Shown here one piece after another: positions 20,244 through 28,725 of a stretch of 64,000 nucleotides of DNA. The translations under genes and the position numbers were made by a program. The DNA comes from Puniceicoccales bacterium Verruco_01 (GTDB lineage Bacteria; Verrucomicrobiota; Verrucomicrobiia; Opitutales; Oceanipulchritudinaceae): the NCBI GenBank assembly GCA_001604565.1, contig LVBV01000016.1, forward strand, positions 1 through 64,000, in the 5' to 3' direction. Below the pieces are notes generated by a model. It made no database searches. It was given only the letters and a program-made list of their open reading frames with translations, and had not been told where the DNA came from. Within the stretch, counting starts at the first letter, position 1; each line of letters opens with the position of its first letter.

Positions 20244-21449
20244 TTACTTGAAGAGGCGCGTGGCGAACTCGCGCAGGTTCCGCCGCTCGGTGAGCCACTC
20301 GTGGCTCGTGCCGGGGGACTCGTAATACTCATGCGCGATGCCGAGCTTTTCGAGGCACTTGTGGTAGCCGTTCACGCTGTTGTAAATGCCCGCGGGCTCC
20401 ACCGTGCCGATGCCGAGGTAGATCAGCTTCATCCTGCCGTTGAACGCCGCCGCGTCCTTCATCACGCCGTCAAAATACTGGTCCGGGTCGATCGCACCGG
20501 TGCCGAAGCCGCCGCCGCCGCCCGAGAGGCCGCCGATGGAGGCAAAGAGGTCCAGCTCCTGTAATCCGATGCCGAAGGACTGCATTCCGCCCATGGAAAA
20601 GCCTGCGATCGCGCGGTGGTCGCGGTCGGCAATCGTGCGGAAGTTATTGTCGATCATCGGAATCACCTCGGTCGTCATCACGTCCTTCAGCGTGGCGAAC
20701 ATCGCGAGGAATTCCTTGGGATACCCGCCCGCGGGGCGTCCCGTCGTGGCGTCCGGCGCCGGGGGACGCAGCGGATGGTCGGGCTCGCCCGGCCTCTTTG
20801 CGTAACCGTTTCCGATCACGACGATCATCGGCACGGCCTTCCCCTGCGCGATCAGGTTGTCCAGAATCGGACAGACGCGCCCCTGCTGCACCCACGCGCG
20901 CTCGTCCTCGCCCGCGCCGTGCTGGAGGTAGAGGACCGGGTAGCGCTCGGAAAGGTTTTTGTCGTAACCGGCGGGCGTGTAAACAAAGAGCCGCCGCCAG
21001 TCTTGAGTGATCGCCGAGAAGAACCACTTCTCGCGCACCTCGCCGTGCGGCACGTCCTGCCACTGGTAATACGCGCCGTCGTCGCCCGCCTCGGGAATCT
21101 CGATGCCGCTTGTCATTCGGCCACAGCCGTAAAAGGTCTCGCTCGCGGGATCCATGCCTTTCACCCCGTCCACGGTGAGCCAGTAGTAGTGGAAGCCGCT
21201 CACCTGCGGGTCGGTCGTCGCGGTCCAGACTCCGTCCGCGTCGCGGGTGGCCTGATACCCCTTGTCCGTCACGAATTCCACGCTCTTGGCGTCCGGCGCC
21301 TTCAGGCGGAAGACGACACGGTTGTCCGGCAGGATGCGGGGGTAGTCGTTTGCGTTGATGTTGGTCGTCGGTGCGCTTCCGGGCAGGCTTTCCGCCGAAA
21401 GGGGCAGGGCCGAGGCCAGCAGGAGAACAGGCAGGAGCAGTGGTTTCAT
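20244..21449 (-). CDS. Exported CE1-like esterase with N-terminal CBM48-like domain
   Basis: This 401-residue protein joins a signal peptide (about 1-18), an E-set/CBM48-like beta domain (about 35-120, NRVVFRLKAPDAKSVEF) and a C-terminal alpha/beta hydrolase of the feruloyl-esterase type. The nucleophile is Ser285 in GFSMGGMQ, and the final His lies in GTSHEW. The acidic residue is probably in the LGIGTVEPAG segment, where Glu seems to replace the usual Asp. Such enzymes are common next to arabinofuranosidases and xylanases in Bacteroidota and Verrucomicrobiota, which suggests deacylation of arabinoxylan. It is the first gene of the three-gene group. An in-frame TTG four codons earlier is a less likely start. 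Confidence 0.88.
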   Translation of the reverse strand: MKPLLLPVLLLASALPLSAESLPGSAPTTNINANDYPRILPDNRVVFRLKAPDAKSVEFVTDKGYQATRDADGVWTATTDPQVSGFHYYWLTVDGVKGMDPASETFYGCGRMTSGIEIPEAGDDGAYYQWQDVPHGEVREKWFFSAITQDWRRLFVYTPAGYDKNLSERYPVLYLQHGAGEDERAWVQQGRVCPILDNLIAQGKAVPMIVVIGNGYAKRPGEPDHPLRPPAPDATTGRPAGGYPKEFLAMFATLKDVMTTEVIPMIDNNFRTIADRDHRAIAGFSMGGMQSFGIGLQELDLFASIGGLSGGGGGFGTGAIDPDQYFDGVMKDAAAFNGRMKLIYLGIGTVEPAGIYNSVNGYHKCLEKLGIAHEYYESPGTSHEWLTERRNLREFATRLFK

Positions 21450-21503
21450 TTTTGGGTACAAACGTTGTCACTCCGGCAGTCGGATGGGGGGAATTACCGG
21501 AAA

Positions 21504-21528
21504 GGATGCGCCGCTGCCTGGCGCATCC
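21504..21528 (-). terminator. Hairpin behind the DUF1349 gene, probable terminator
   Basis: GGATGCGCC pairs perfectly with GGCGCATCC (9 bp) around a 7-nt loop. On the minus strand it is followed by TTT. It lies between the DUF1349 gene and the esterase-GH51-esterase group, and so may separate the two transcription units, although the T run is short. Confidence 0.45.
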
Positions 21529-21646
21529 GCATCCGTCGGAGGGGTACCGTCGCTACTGTAACGCTGTTCCCCTCCCGAATTCTGTCAAATATCGGACGAT
21601 CGGCGTCGAAAGGGTCCCGGACGGAGTTCTCCGCCCGCGTCCGGCG

Positions 21647-22270
21647 TCATTCGCCGCTACGATTGTCGCTCAGGCGTCCGGCGCGGTAGCGGATTTCGGA
21701 GAAAACCGCCTCGCAACCCTTCCCGCAGGGCGACTGTGCGGAAAGCCCCACACGCATTCCGGTGTGATCGCCGAGGGTGAAGAAGCGCGCCATGTTCCAG
21801 AAGGCGCCGTCCGTCGAATAATGGAAGGCAATCGACCCCGGTGTGACGGCGACGCGCAGGTACACCTCGTTCCCGTCGATCGTCGGCCCGTTGCAGTCGT
21901 CGGACTTGCCGTGCGTGACGACGGAGACGACCGTGGGTTTACCCTGCGGCGAGAATTCAAAGCAGAGCTTCCCCCACAGCTTTTCCCCGACGCGCAGGTG
22001 GATCGTCCCTGCGTCGAACATCGAGGCGAAGGGCACCTTCACCTTCGCGCTGAAGAGGAACTCGCGATCCGGAGGAGTGAAGAGCGCGCAGGGCGCCGAG
22101 TCCTTGTCCCAGTTCACATCCACCGGATCGACAAACCAGTCGGTGGCCGGACCGGACTCGATCGCAATGGAGTCGCCACCAAGGATGCGGAAGGAAACGG
22201 GCGCATTCTTCCAGGAAAGCGGCCCGGGATAAGCAGCAAGGATGGGGTTGTTCACAAGGAAAAACTGCAT
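21647..22270 (-). CDS. DUF1349 family protein (concanavalin-like beta-sandwich)
   Basis: The 207-residue product belongs to the DUF1349 family, which has a concanavalin/LamG-like fold. It shows the family pattern: WFVDP near residue 45, a conserved ALFTPPDREFLFSAKV strand, AGTIHLRVGEKLWGKL, then VVTHGKSDDCN and a C-terminal GLSAQSP. There is no signal peptide, so it is cytosolic, and no catalytic residues are known for the family. Its place next to glycan-degrading genes suggests a sugar-related role, but this is inference. It is separated from the next operon by 197 bases containing a terminator-like hairpin. Confidence 0.8.
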   Translation of the reverse strand: MQFFLVNNPILAAYPGPLSWKNAPVSFRILGGDSIAIESGPATDWFVDPVDVNWDKDSAPCALFTPPDREFLFSAKVKVPFASMFDAGTIHLRVGEKLWGKLCFEFSPQGKPTVVSVVTHGKSDDCNGPTIDGNEVYLRVAVTPGSIAFHYSTDGAFWNMARFFTLGDHTGMRVGLSAQSPCGKGCEAVFSEIRYRAGRLSDNRSGE

Positions 22271-22345
22271 CCCGGCGCCACATCTCGCAAATGAAACGGA
22301 AGTCCAACTATTGAGCGGAGGTGCCCGATCGAGAAGAGTCTTCGC

Positions 22346-22374
22346 TTGACCGAAAACGGAAATCGATCTACTAA
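22346..22374 (+). promoter_or_regulatory. Sigma-70-type promoter of the DUF6530-like gene
   Basis: A near-consensus -35 box TTGACC is followed after 17 bases by TACTAA, which fits the -10 box at 3 of 6 positions. The -10 box is also the left half of the palindrome TACTAA-T-TTAGTA, and three tandem 8-bp repeats follow it, so a repressor probably binds across it. The start codon lies about 35 bases downstream. Confidence 0.55.
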
Positions 22375-22375
22375 T

Positions 22376-22399
22376 TTAGTAAACGAGTAAACTAGTAAA
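22376..22399 (+). repeat. Three tandem 8-bp repeats, likely operator
   Basis: The units are TTAGTAAA, CGAGTAAA and CTAGTAAA, which share AGTAAA with an exact 8-base period. They overlap the promoter region just before the start codon at 22409 and are unusually AT-rich for this genome. Such spacing suits cooperative binding of a regulator on alternate faces of the helix. Confidence 0.5.
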
Positions 22400-22408
22400 A
22401 TCAAGAAA

Positions 22409-22888
22409 ATGAGCATACCGAATCATCTAAGGCACAAGCCGGTCTTCGTGGCGGATCATTACGCCGCCATTGACGGTCCCTACGCCAACAACACCGACGT
22501 GCAGGGACTCTCTCTGGGGCTCGCCCAGTGGAACGATCGTGGAAACGTCGATATTTCCGCCAAGGTATGGCGTCATACGGATAAGAAGTGGTCCCGCCAG
22601 TCCGAGGAACTCCCCTTGCACAGGGTGCTGGACCTGACACTCCTCATCTGCGAGGTTCTCAAGCACATGAGGGAGTCGTATCGTTACGAAAAGCTCTACG
22701 ATCCCGCCCAAACGAACATCGGCAATGTGGATTTGCAGGGGGACAGGTTGCGCGTCGAAGTCAACACGGGAAACGAGCGGATCGATGAAGACATCCAGCT
22801 CTTTCGCGATTGTCTGAGCAAGGAGGATGAACTGCTTGGCGAGCGTTTGAAACTGCTCGCGACCAAGCTCGGCGAAATGGGATACTAA
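22409..22888 (+). CDS. Small conserved protein, DUF6530-like
   Basis: The 159-residue protein has no signal peptide or membrane segment. I recognise it, with moderate confidence, as similar to the DUF6530 group. The conserved core reads GLSLGLAQWNDRG, then VDISAKVWRHT and WSRQSEELPLHRVLDLTLL at about residues 35-90. The rest is helical and charged. No function is known to me. It stands alone on the plus strand between minus-strand operons, has its own repeat-bearing AT-rich promoter, and is less GC-biased than its neighbours. That hints at a regulated, perhaps acquired, gene. Confidence 0.75.
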   Translation: MSIPNHLRHKPVFVADHYAAIDGPYANNTDVQGLSLGLAQWNDRGNVDISAKVWRHTDKKWSRQSEELPLHRVLDLTLLICEVLKHMRESYRYEKLYDPAQTNIGNVDLQGDRLRVEVNTGNERIDEDIQLFRDCLSKEDELLGERLKLLATKLGEMGY

Positions 22889-22918
22889 CAGACTTCCCGT
22901 AGCCCGAAGGGCGAAGGC

Positions 22919-22996
22919 TGGGGTGGTAGACCGGATTTGAACCGGCGACCCTCAGATCCACAATCTGATGCTCTAACCAGCTGAGCTACTACCACC
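22919..22996 (-). tRNA. tRNA-His (anticodon GTG)
   Basis: The minus strand folds into a full cloverleaf: acceptor GTGGTAG/CTACCAC, D-arm AGCTCAGCTGGTTAGAGC, anticodon stem TCAGA/TCTGA with GTG at 22959-22961, and T-arm GCCGGTTCAAATCCGGT. The extra 5' G at position -1 (base 22996) that marks histidine tRNAs is encoded, opposite discriminator C73. The 3' CCA is also encoded (22919-22921). Confidence 0.97.
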
Positions 22997-23013
22997 ATCA
23001 GGGAAAGCTGGGC

Positions 23014-23042
23014 ATTGAGACACAAGCCCGGTGGGCTGTCAA
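23014..23042 (-). promoter_or_regulatory. Promoter of tRNA-His
   Basis: On the minus strand a perfect -35 box TTGACA is followed after 17 bases by CTCAAT, which keeps the AAT of the -10 consensus. The tRNA begins about 17 bases further on, leaving room for a short leader. Confidence 0.7.
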
Positions 23043-23074
23043 GGGCGGGAAGGCGCGAATTGCGGGCTTTGCTC

Positions 23075-23776
23075 TCAGGCCGTTGCGAAGAGCCCGTCCT
23101 TCATGCGAAGGACCTCGTCGCAGCGGGCGGCAAGGTCCGGATTGTGCGTGACAACGAGCACCGCGCGCGGCGCGTCGTGGGCGAAGGAGGCGAGGAGCTC
23201 GAAGACCATCTTTGAGTTGCGCTCGTCGAGGTTCCCGGTCGGCTCGTCGGCGAGGATGATGCTTGGCTCGTTCGCCAGCGCCCTTGCCACGGCCACGCGT
23301 TGCTGCTCGCCGCCGGAAAGGTGCCCGGTGGAGCGGTTCATTCGCTCGGCAAGTCCCACGTTTTTGAGGAGCGTCTCGGCCCTTTCGCGCATTTCGTCCG
23401 GGGCGAGCTTCCCGAGGCGGCGCATGGGGAGCATCACGTTCTCCAGCGCCGTGAATTCCGGCAAAAGGAAGTGGAACTGGAAGACAAAGCCGATCTTTTC
23501 CATCCGAAGGCGCGTGCGGTGAGTGTCGTCGGCCCTCGCCACAGACTTGCCGGAAAGAAAAATCTCTCCCTCGTCGGGCCGGTCGAGCAGGCCGAGGAGG
23601 TACAGGAGCGTGCTCTTGCCGCAGCCGGAGGGCCCGGTGACGGCGTAGGAGCGCCCGCTTTGTAATGCGAGCGATACGCCCCGCAGCGCCTTCGTTTTGG
23701 ATTCGTCCGCGCCGAGGGTTCGCCGCAGGTTTTCCGCGCGGAGAAGTTCGATGGACTGGGGCAGGGCGCCTGTCAT
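23075..23776 (-). CDS. ABC transporter ATP-binding protein (MacB/LolD type)
   Basis: This 233-residue ATPase drives the exporter encoded by the three genes upstream. Walker A is GPSGCGKST, the signature LSGGEQQRVAVARAL, Walker B IILADEPTGNLD, and the H-loop lies in VVTHNPD. This layout is typical of the LolD/MacB subgroup, which pairs with FtsX-like permeases. The ATG overlaps the TGA of the permease gene by one base (TGATG), so translation is probably coupled. It is the last gene of the operon running from 27458 down to 23075. Confidence 0.92.
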   Translation of the reverse strand: MTGALPQSIELLRAENLRRTLGADESKTKALRGVSLALQSGRSYAVTGPSGCGKSTLLYLLGLLDRPDEGEIFLSGKSVARADDTHRTRLRMEKIGFVFQFHFLLPEFTALENVMLPMRRLGKLAPDEMRERAETLLKNVGLAERMNRSTGHLSGGEQQRVAVARALANEPSIILADEPTGNLDERNSKMVFELLASFAHDAPRAVLVVTHNPDLAARCDEVLRMKDGLFATA

Positions 23777-25017
23777 CACGAAGCCCCCCGGATGATTTCG
23801 CCCGGTTCCACCTTGGCGGCGCGGCGCGCGGGCAGGTAACTTGCGATGAGGACGACGACGGTGGAAAGAACCGCCGCGAAGACGTAGTGCCAGAGGGACC
23901 ATTTGACGACGAAGTGGTCCGCCGAAAAGATGCCGCGAATGTGGATCGGCAGGCGCTCGATGCCGTAGGTGATGGCAACCGCCGCAAGGCACCCGAGGAC
24001 GAGACCCGCCGCCAGCACCATCATCCCCTGCGCGACGAAGATCGCCACGATGTCGCTGCGTGTGTACCCCATGGAGCGCAGGATCGCGATCTCGCGCCGG
24101 CGTTCCATCACGATGATGGCCAGCGTGTTGAACATGCCGAGGGCCGCGACGGAAATGATGACGCCCATCGTGATCGCCGAGGAAATACGCAGCGTCGCGA
24201 AGACCTGCAGCCACGTTTTCTCACTCTTCTGCCAGGGGCGCACGTCGTGCTGCAAAACCTCCTGCATGTGCGCGGCCACGACGTCCGCCCTGTTGTTGTC
24301 GTCCAGCGACACCTGAATGAAGCTCGATTTCTCCGGCTCGTGGAGGAGCCCCCGCGCCTCGCGCAGGTCGAGGTACACGCGCCTCTTATCGAATTCCTCC
24401 ACGCCCGTCTCGAAGATCGCGGCCACGCGGTAGCGGCGGCTTTCACCTCCCTGCTTCAGGATGAGACCAGAGCCGATGTCCAGACTCAGGCGCTCCGCCA
24501 GCTTGGCGCCGATCAGCACCGTCTGCGGGTTGCGGGCAAAGTCCGCAAGACTTCCCGCACGGACTTGTGCCGCGAGGTCCGACACGGCCAGGTGATCCGC
24601 AAGGCGGATGCCGTTCACCTCGCATTCGTCCTCGCGAAAGCCGCTCTTGGCAACCGCCCTGCCGCGCAAAACCTCACTTGAGCCGCGCACCTCGGAAAAG
24701 CTCCGCACCGCCCGCAGCACCTCCGCCGGGTGCGCGATGCCCTCCACGTACGTGCGGCCCTCGGATAGCTTCACGCGGAAGTCGCCGTTCTCCCCTGCGG
24801 CCATGCTCGTCACGATGTTGTTCTGGAACTTGTCCTGCACCTTGAGGGCGCCGTTCGTCCCCCACACCGCCCGGATGAAAAAGCTCTCGAAGCCGCTCGT
24901 CTGCGCCTGTGCCACGATGAAGAAGGCCACGCCGAAGACGATCCCCGCGAGGCTCATCAGCATCGCGCGCTTCTTGGCGAGGAGGAACCGCCAGGCGATC
25001 TGGAGAATCAGGCCCAT
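23776..25017 (-). CDS. FtsX-like ABC transporter permease (MacB/DevC type)
   Basis: This 413-residue inner-membrane protein has one N-terminal membrane helix (AMLMSLAGIVFGVAFFIVA). A large periplasmic domain covers about residues 45-280, followed by three C-terminal helices with the FtsX signature around ILRSMGYTRSDIVAIFVAQG. It probably works with the ATPase downstream as a mechanotransmitter that moves substrates from the periplasm through the TolC-like channel encoded at the head of the operon. It starts 3 bases after the adaptor gene. Confidence 0.9.
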   Translation of the reverse strand: MGLILQIAWRFLLAKKRAMLMSLAGIVFGVAFFIVAQAQTSGFESFFIRAVWGTNGALKVQDKFQNNIVTSMAAGENGDFRVKLSEGRTYVEGIAHPAEVLRAVRSFSEVRGSSEVLRGRAVAKSGFREDECEVNGIRLADHLAVSDLAAQVRAGSLADFARNPQTVLIGAKLAERLSLDIGSGLILKQGGESRRYRVAAIFETGVEEFDKRRVYLDLREARGLLHEPEKSSFIQVSLDDNNRADVVAAHMQEVLQHDVRPWQKSEKTWLQVFATLRISSAITMGVIISVAALGMFNTLAIIVMERRREIAILRSMGYTRSDIVAIFVAQGMMVLAAGLVLGCLAAVAITYGIERLPIHIRGIFSADHFVVKWSLWHYVFAAVLSTVVVLIASYLPARRAAKVEPGEIIRGAS

Positions 25018-25020
25018 CGG

Positions 25021-26136
25021 CTACTCGGCGCCCTCCGTGACGGCGTTTACCTTCTGCCCGCGGCGTAGCGCGCTCTGTCCCTCCAGCACCACCGTCTCGC
25101 CCGCCGTCACGCCCGAGACGATTTCCGCCGCGTCGAGGCCCACGAAGCCCGTCTTTACCTTGCGGATGTCGATCCGTCCGTTCTTCACCACGTACACCCT
25201 GTCGCCAAAGAGGGCGCGGCGCGGGACGAGAACCGTGTTCGCGTGCTCGCTGCGGGTGAGGACGCCCTCGCCGGTGAGGCCGGGAACGAGAACGGCGTCC
25301 GGTGCATCGACGGACAGGAAAACCGCGCGGGTCTTGTTGTCGGAATTGGAAAACGCGGCCAGGCCCGTGACGGTGCCGTTAAAAGTGGTGTCCGGATAGC
25401 TCGCTAGGCGCACCACCGCCTTCTGACCGGCCTCGACCCCCGCACAGTCCTCCTCGGCGAGGGTAAGTTCGATCCAGCGTCCCGTGGAGGCCACGCGAAA
25501 GATTTCGTTGCCCGTCCACACGTAGTCGCCGGGCCACTTGTACTGCTCGATCACGGTGCCGTCCATGGGGCACTTCACCGTCATGCGCGCGAGTCTTGCC
25601 TGAAGGCGCGCCACCGTCGCCTCGAAGAGCGCCGCCTGCTCGTCGCGCTCGATTTTGCGATAGGCGATCGTCGTCTGGAGTTTGTCGAGGTCTCGCTGGC
25701 CCTTTTCGAGGTCGGCCTTGCTCGCCTGGCCGAACTCCACCTGCTTCTTCAGGCGGTCCAACTGGTCCTGAAGGTTCGCAAGGTCCGTCTCCTCGGGCAG
25801 CGGCAGGCGCAGCTTTTCCCGCGCGGCCTTGAGCTGCACGACGTTTGCGCGGATCTCGCCGTTCAATTCGTCCGAGGCAAGGACCATGATCGCATCGCCC
25901 TTCTTCACCGCCTTGCCGAGGTCCACCGGGATTTCCGCGATGCGGCCTTCCACCTCGGTCTTCACTTTGATGTCGGCGTTGGCATAGACCTTGGCCGATC
26001 CGGTGACCGCGTCGCTCGCGGTGCCGCGGACGGCCTTGCCGACCAGTGCGTCCGCACGGGAATAGGAGAGCGCCAACCACAGCGCCAGTGTCAGAACCAG
26101 CAGGACGGAAAGAATCTTGAAAACGAGTTTCTTCAT
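25021..26136 (-). CDS. Periplasmic adaptor (HlyD/MacA/RND-type membrane fusion protein)
   Basis: The 371-residue protein has an N-terminal membrane anchor (about 8-25), a biotinyl-lipoyl-like half (VEGRIAEIPVDLGKAVKKGDAIMVL), a coiled-coil hairpin at about residues 95-185, the second lipoyl half (KCPMDGTVIEQYKWPGDYV) and C-terminal beta domains. It links the FtsX-like permease to the outer-membrane channel. Its start overlaps the channel gene by 4 bases (ATGA), which shows tight coupling. The substrate is unknown. Confidence 0.92.
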   Translation of the reverse strand: MKKLVFKILSVLLVLTLALWLALSYSRADALVGKAVRGTASDAVTGSAKVYANADIKVKTEVEGRIAEIPVDLGKAVKKGDAIMVLASDELNGEIRANVVQLKAAREKLRLPLPEETDLANLQDQLDRLKKQVEFGQASKADLEKGQRDLDKLQTTIAYRKIERDEQAALFEATVARLQARLARMTVKCPMDGTVIEQYKWPGDYVWTGNEIFRVASTGRWIELTLAEEDCAGVEAGQKAVVRLASYPDTTFNGTVTGLAAFSNSDNKTRAVFLSVDAPDAVLVPGLTGEGVLTRSEHANTVLVPRRALFGDRVYVVKNGRIDIRKVKTGFVGLDAAEIVSGVTAGETVVLEGQSALRRGQKVNAVTEGAE

Positions 26137-27458
26137 TGGCCGTTGGCGCAGGCGGCGATGTCCCGGAGCTGCGCGATGTCGAGCATGTAGGAGGCCCCGG
26201 CCCGGAGAAGATCGAGCTGGGTTTTCTGGAAATCGAGACGCCGCTGGAAGCAGTCGGCGGCGGAAACCCCGCCCTTTTCCAGCTCGCCCTCCATGTAGGC
26301 GAGGGAGCTTTTGATCAGTTCCAGCCGTTGGAGGCGCGTCTTGTAGCGCACGGCGCTTAAGGCGGCGTCGCGCGCGATGCTGTCCACATCGCCCTGCTGA
26401 CGCAGCCGCGTTTCCTCAAGGGCTGCATTCAGGCGCCGCGCGCGGGCGAGCGACACCGCCTTCTGCGCGTTCACCTCGCCGCCGTCGTAGATCGTCCACG
26501 TGGCCTGCACGCCCGCCCAGCCCACTGCGCGTGGCACCGTGGCGTAGCGTCCGCCCTCGCGGTATTCATCCACATAGTCCATCCCGCCGGAGGCCACCGC
26601 GTCGATTTTCGGCTTGTTGCGACTGGCGAGCTCCCTGCCGGAGGCATCCTCCGCGGCCAGTTCCGCCTCCAGGGCGCACACCGCGGGAATCTTCGCCGAG
26701 GCGGCGGCAAGACGCAGGGATTCGAGATCCTCGTCGGAAAGCGGGGTGAAATCCGGGAATTCCGCCGGGAGCACGGTTAGGTCCGCGAGGCCGGAAGTCT
26801 GGCGGAGCTGCCCGAGGCAGTCGCCCGCCTTTTTGCCGGAATCGGCCAGTTCCTCGCGCAGCGACCCGGCGAAGAGATCCGCCTCCACGAGCGCCTGCTG
26901 CGGCACGAGGCCCTCGCCCTCCAGCGCCTTCAGTCCCTCCTCTTTTTTCGCGGCGTATTCGGCCCCGTTCGCGGCGATGGCGGCGGACTTGAGGGCGAGT
27001 TGATACTCCATGAAGCTGCGGCGGAGGGTCTGCCTCACTTCCAGAAGGCGCTGGCTTTCGCGCCACCGGGCGGACCGGCTCCGCGATTTGGCCGCCGCCT
27101 CCAGCGCTGGGAATTCGCCCCAGTGGAAGAGGGGGACCGAAAGGGAAATGCCCGCGTTCGGCCCCATGTTGAAGGAGTCGATCTGCGCCTCGCTGTTCAT
27201 GCGGGTTTCGTACTGCGACTGGAGGCGTAGGTAACTGGAGACGCGGGGCATCCGTCGCGACCGGGCGGCGCTCTCCCACGCGGCGGCCTCTCCGGCGTAA
27301 CCGCGTTCCTGCGCAAGGGCGGGGGAGGCTCCCTCGGCGGAATCCAGAATCTCCTTGAGCTGGGGAAAGCAATCCTCGGGCACGACGGCGGCCCGCGCCT
27401 CGCAAAAGGCGCAGGAAAGAAAGGCCAGAAGAAGAATCTTGATGGGCGGTCGCGGCAT
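26133..27458 (-). CDS. TolC-like outer-membrane efflux protein
   Basis: This 441-residue member of the outer membrane efflux protein family has a signal peptide of about 22 residues ending near EARA. Two repeated halves of long amphipathic helices flank beta-strand segments (RVSSYLRLQSQYETR and KIDAVASGGMDY), as in TolC. It forms the outer-membrane exit duct of the tripartite exporter whose other parts follow on the same strand. It is the first gene of the operon. It differs from the lipidated channel at 49753-51177, so the cell has two separate channels in this window. Confidence 0.9.
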   Translation of the reverse strand: MPRPPIKILLLAFLSCAFCEARAAVVPEDCFPQLKEILDSAEGASPALAQERGYAGEAAAWESAARSRRMPRVSSYLRLQSQYETRMNSEAQIDSFNMGPNAGISLSVPLFHWGEFPALEAAAKSRSRSARWRESQRLLEVRQTLRRSFMEYQLALKSAAIAANGAEYAAKKEEGLKALEGEGLVPQQALVEADLFAGSLREELADSGKKAGDCLGQLRQTSGLADLTVLPAEFPDFTPLSDEDLESLRLAAASAKIPAVCALEAELAAEDASGRELASRNKPKIDAVASGGMDYVDEYREGGRYATVPRAVGWAGVQATWTIYDGGEVNAQKAVSLARARRLNAALEETRLRQQGDVDSIARDAALSAVRYKTRLQRLELIKSSLAYMEGELEKGGVSAADCFQRRLDFQKTQLDLLRAGASYMLDIAQLRDIAACANGQ

Positions 27459-27552
27459 CGTGAACCGGAGTGGTTGACAGGAAAATCAGACTCCGCAACG
27501 CAGCCGCTCTCCGGAAGAAGGCGCGACGCGGGAAGGCGTTTTCCAACGCTCG

Positions 27553-28701
27553 CTAGGATGAACCTTCACTCCGGAGTGAAGTTTCGGAAAGCCGTCTTCC
27601 CGACTCGCGGCGCTCCGCCACTTGGCGCAGGAATTCAATCGTCTGTGCCGCCTGCTTCTCCGCGCCGAAACGGCCCTCCACAAAGAGCGGCGCCTGCGTC
27701 GCGGCGGCCTCGCGCAGGTGGGTCGTCGTGGCGGATTCGTCCAGCGCCTCGGCGAAGGCGGCCTCGTCCCCCGGGGGGACGATGATGCCCGTGCGCCCGG
27801 GAATGCAGCATTCCTCCACGCCGCGGCACGCCGTGGCCACAAGGGGAAGACCCATCGCCTGCGCCTCGATGAGGAAGTTCGGCAGGGAATCCTCCAGCGA
27901 CGCCGAGACGGCCACGTCCGCTCCCGCGTACCAGGGCCCGGTGTGGATCTGCTCGCCGAAGAAATGGACGTGGCTCTTCATTGCGTTTTCCTCCACATAG
28001 CGGCGACACTTCGCCATTTCGCTGCCCGCGCCGACAATCCAGAGCTGCCAAGGGGCCGTGGTCCGCGCGGCAAAGGCGCGGAAGGCGGCCAGTAGCGTCA
28101 TGTGCCTCTTGCCCGGACGCAGCGACGCGATGACGACGAAGACGCAGGTGTCGGGCCCCGCGCCGGTTTTCGAGCGCAGGGAGAGACGCCAGCGCAGGGT
28201 GTCCTCGGGCCTCACGCGGAGCATCAGAGGATTGTGGACGAGCTTCACCTTTTCGGGCGGGAAGCCTCTTTCCAACATCCGTCGCCGCCACCAGTTGCTG
28301 TTGACCAGAACCGCGCTCACGCGGGAGAGCGACCAGTGGTGGAGGGGAAAGATGGTCTTGCCGGTGCGCAGCGTTGCCACGACAGGCATTTTCGGCAGGC
28401 GTCCCTGCAACCAGCCCGAGTAGCAGTTGGCGGTGCGGCCCATGCAGAGGACCACGTCCGGTGCGAACTTCGCCACGGCTTCGGACAGCCCCGGTGCGAG
28501 GAAAGAGACGCGCGTGTCGAAACTCTGGAGCACCGTGTGCGGAACCGCCGAGTCGGTCATCTCTTTCCAGAGGGCACCGCCCGGGCGGAAGAGGAACAGA
28601 TGCGCCTCGTGCCCCGCATGGATCAGTTCGCGGCAGAGGAAGAGCGACTGCCTTTCGGTGCCGCCCATCCGCAGGTAATCCTGAATCACCGCGACGCGCA
28701 T
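27553..28701 (-). CDS. Glycosyltransferase family 4
   Basis: This 382-residue GT-B fold enzyme transfers a sugar from a nucleotide donor, probably for a cell-surface glycan. The N-terminal acceptor domain starts RVAVIQDYLRMGGTERQ with the Gly-Gly-x-E/Q motif of GT4 enzymes. The C-terminal donor domain has VIASLRPGKRH and the E-x7-E region SLEDSLPNFLIEAQAMGLP. The ATG at 28701 was preferred to a GTG five codons earlier. It follows the SDR gene by 24 bases on the same strand. Donor and acceptor cannot be named. Confidence 0.9.
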   Translation of the reverse strand: MRVAVIQDYLRMGGTERQSLFLCRELIHAGHEAHLFLFRPGGALWKEMTDSAVPHTVLQSFDTRVSFLAPGLSEAVAKFAPDVVLCMGRTANCYSGWLQGRLPKMPVVATLRTGKTIFPLHHWSLSRVSAVLVNSNWWRRRMLERGFPPEKVKLVHNPLMLRVRPEDTLRWRLSLRSKTGAGPDTCVFVVIASLRPGKRHMTLLAAFRAFAARTTAPWQLWIVGAGSEMAKCRRYVEENAMKSHVHFFGEQIHTGPWYAGADVAVSASLEDSLPNFLIEAQAMGLPLVATACRGVEECCIPGRTGIIVPPGDEAAFAEALDESATTTHLREAAATQAPLFVEGRFGAEKQAAQTIEFLRQVAERRESGRRLSETSLRSEGSS

Positions 28702-28725
28702 GTTGGTTAAACACACAGCTCCTTC

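Noticed and set aside
22897-22918. Terminator hairpin GCCCGAAGGGC between the DUF6530-like gene and tRNA-His
   Set aside because: The stem is only 4 bp and there is no T run on either strand.
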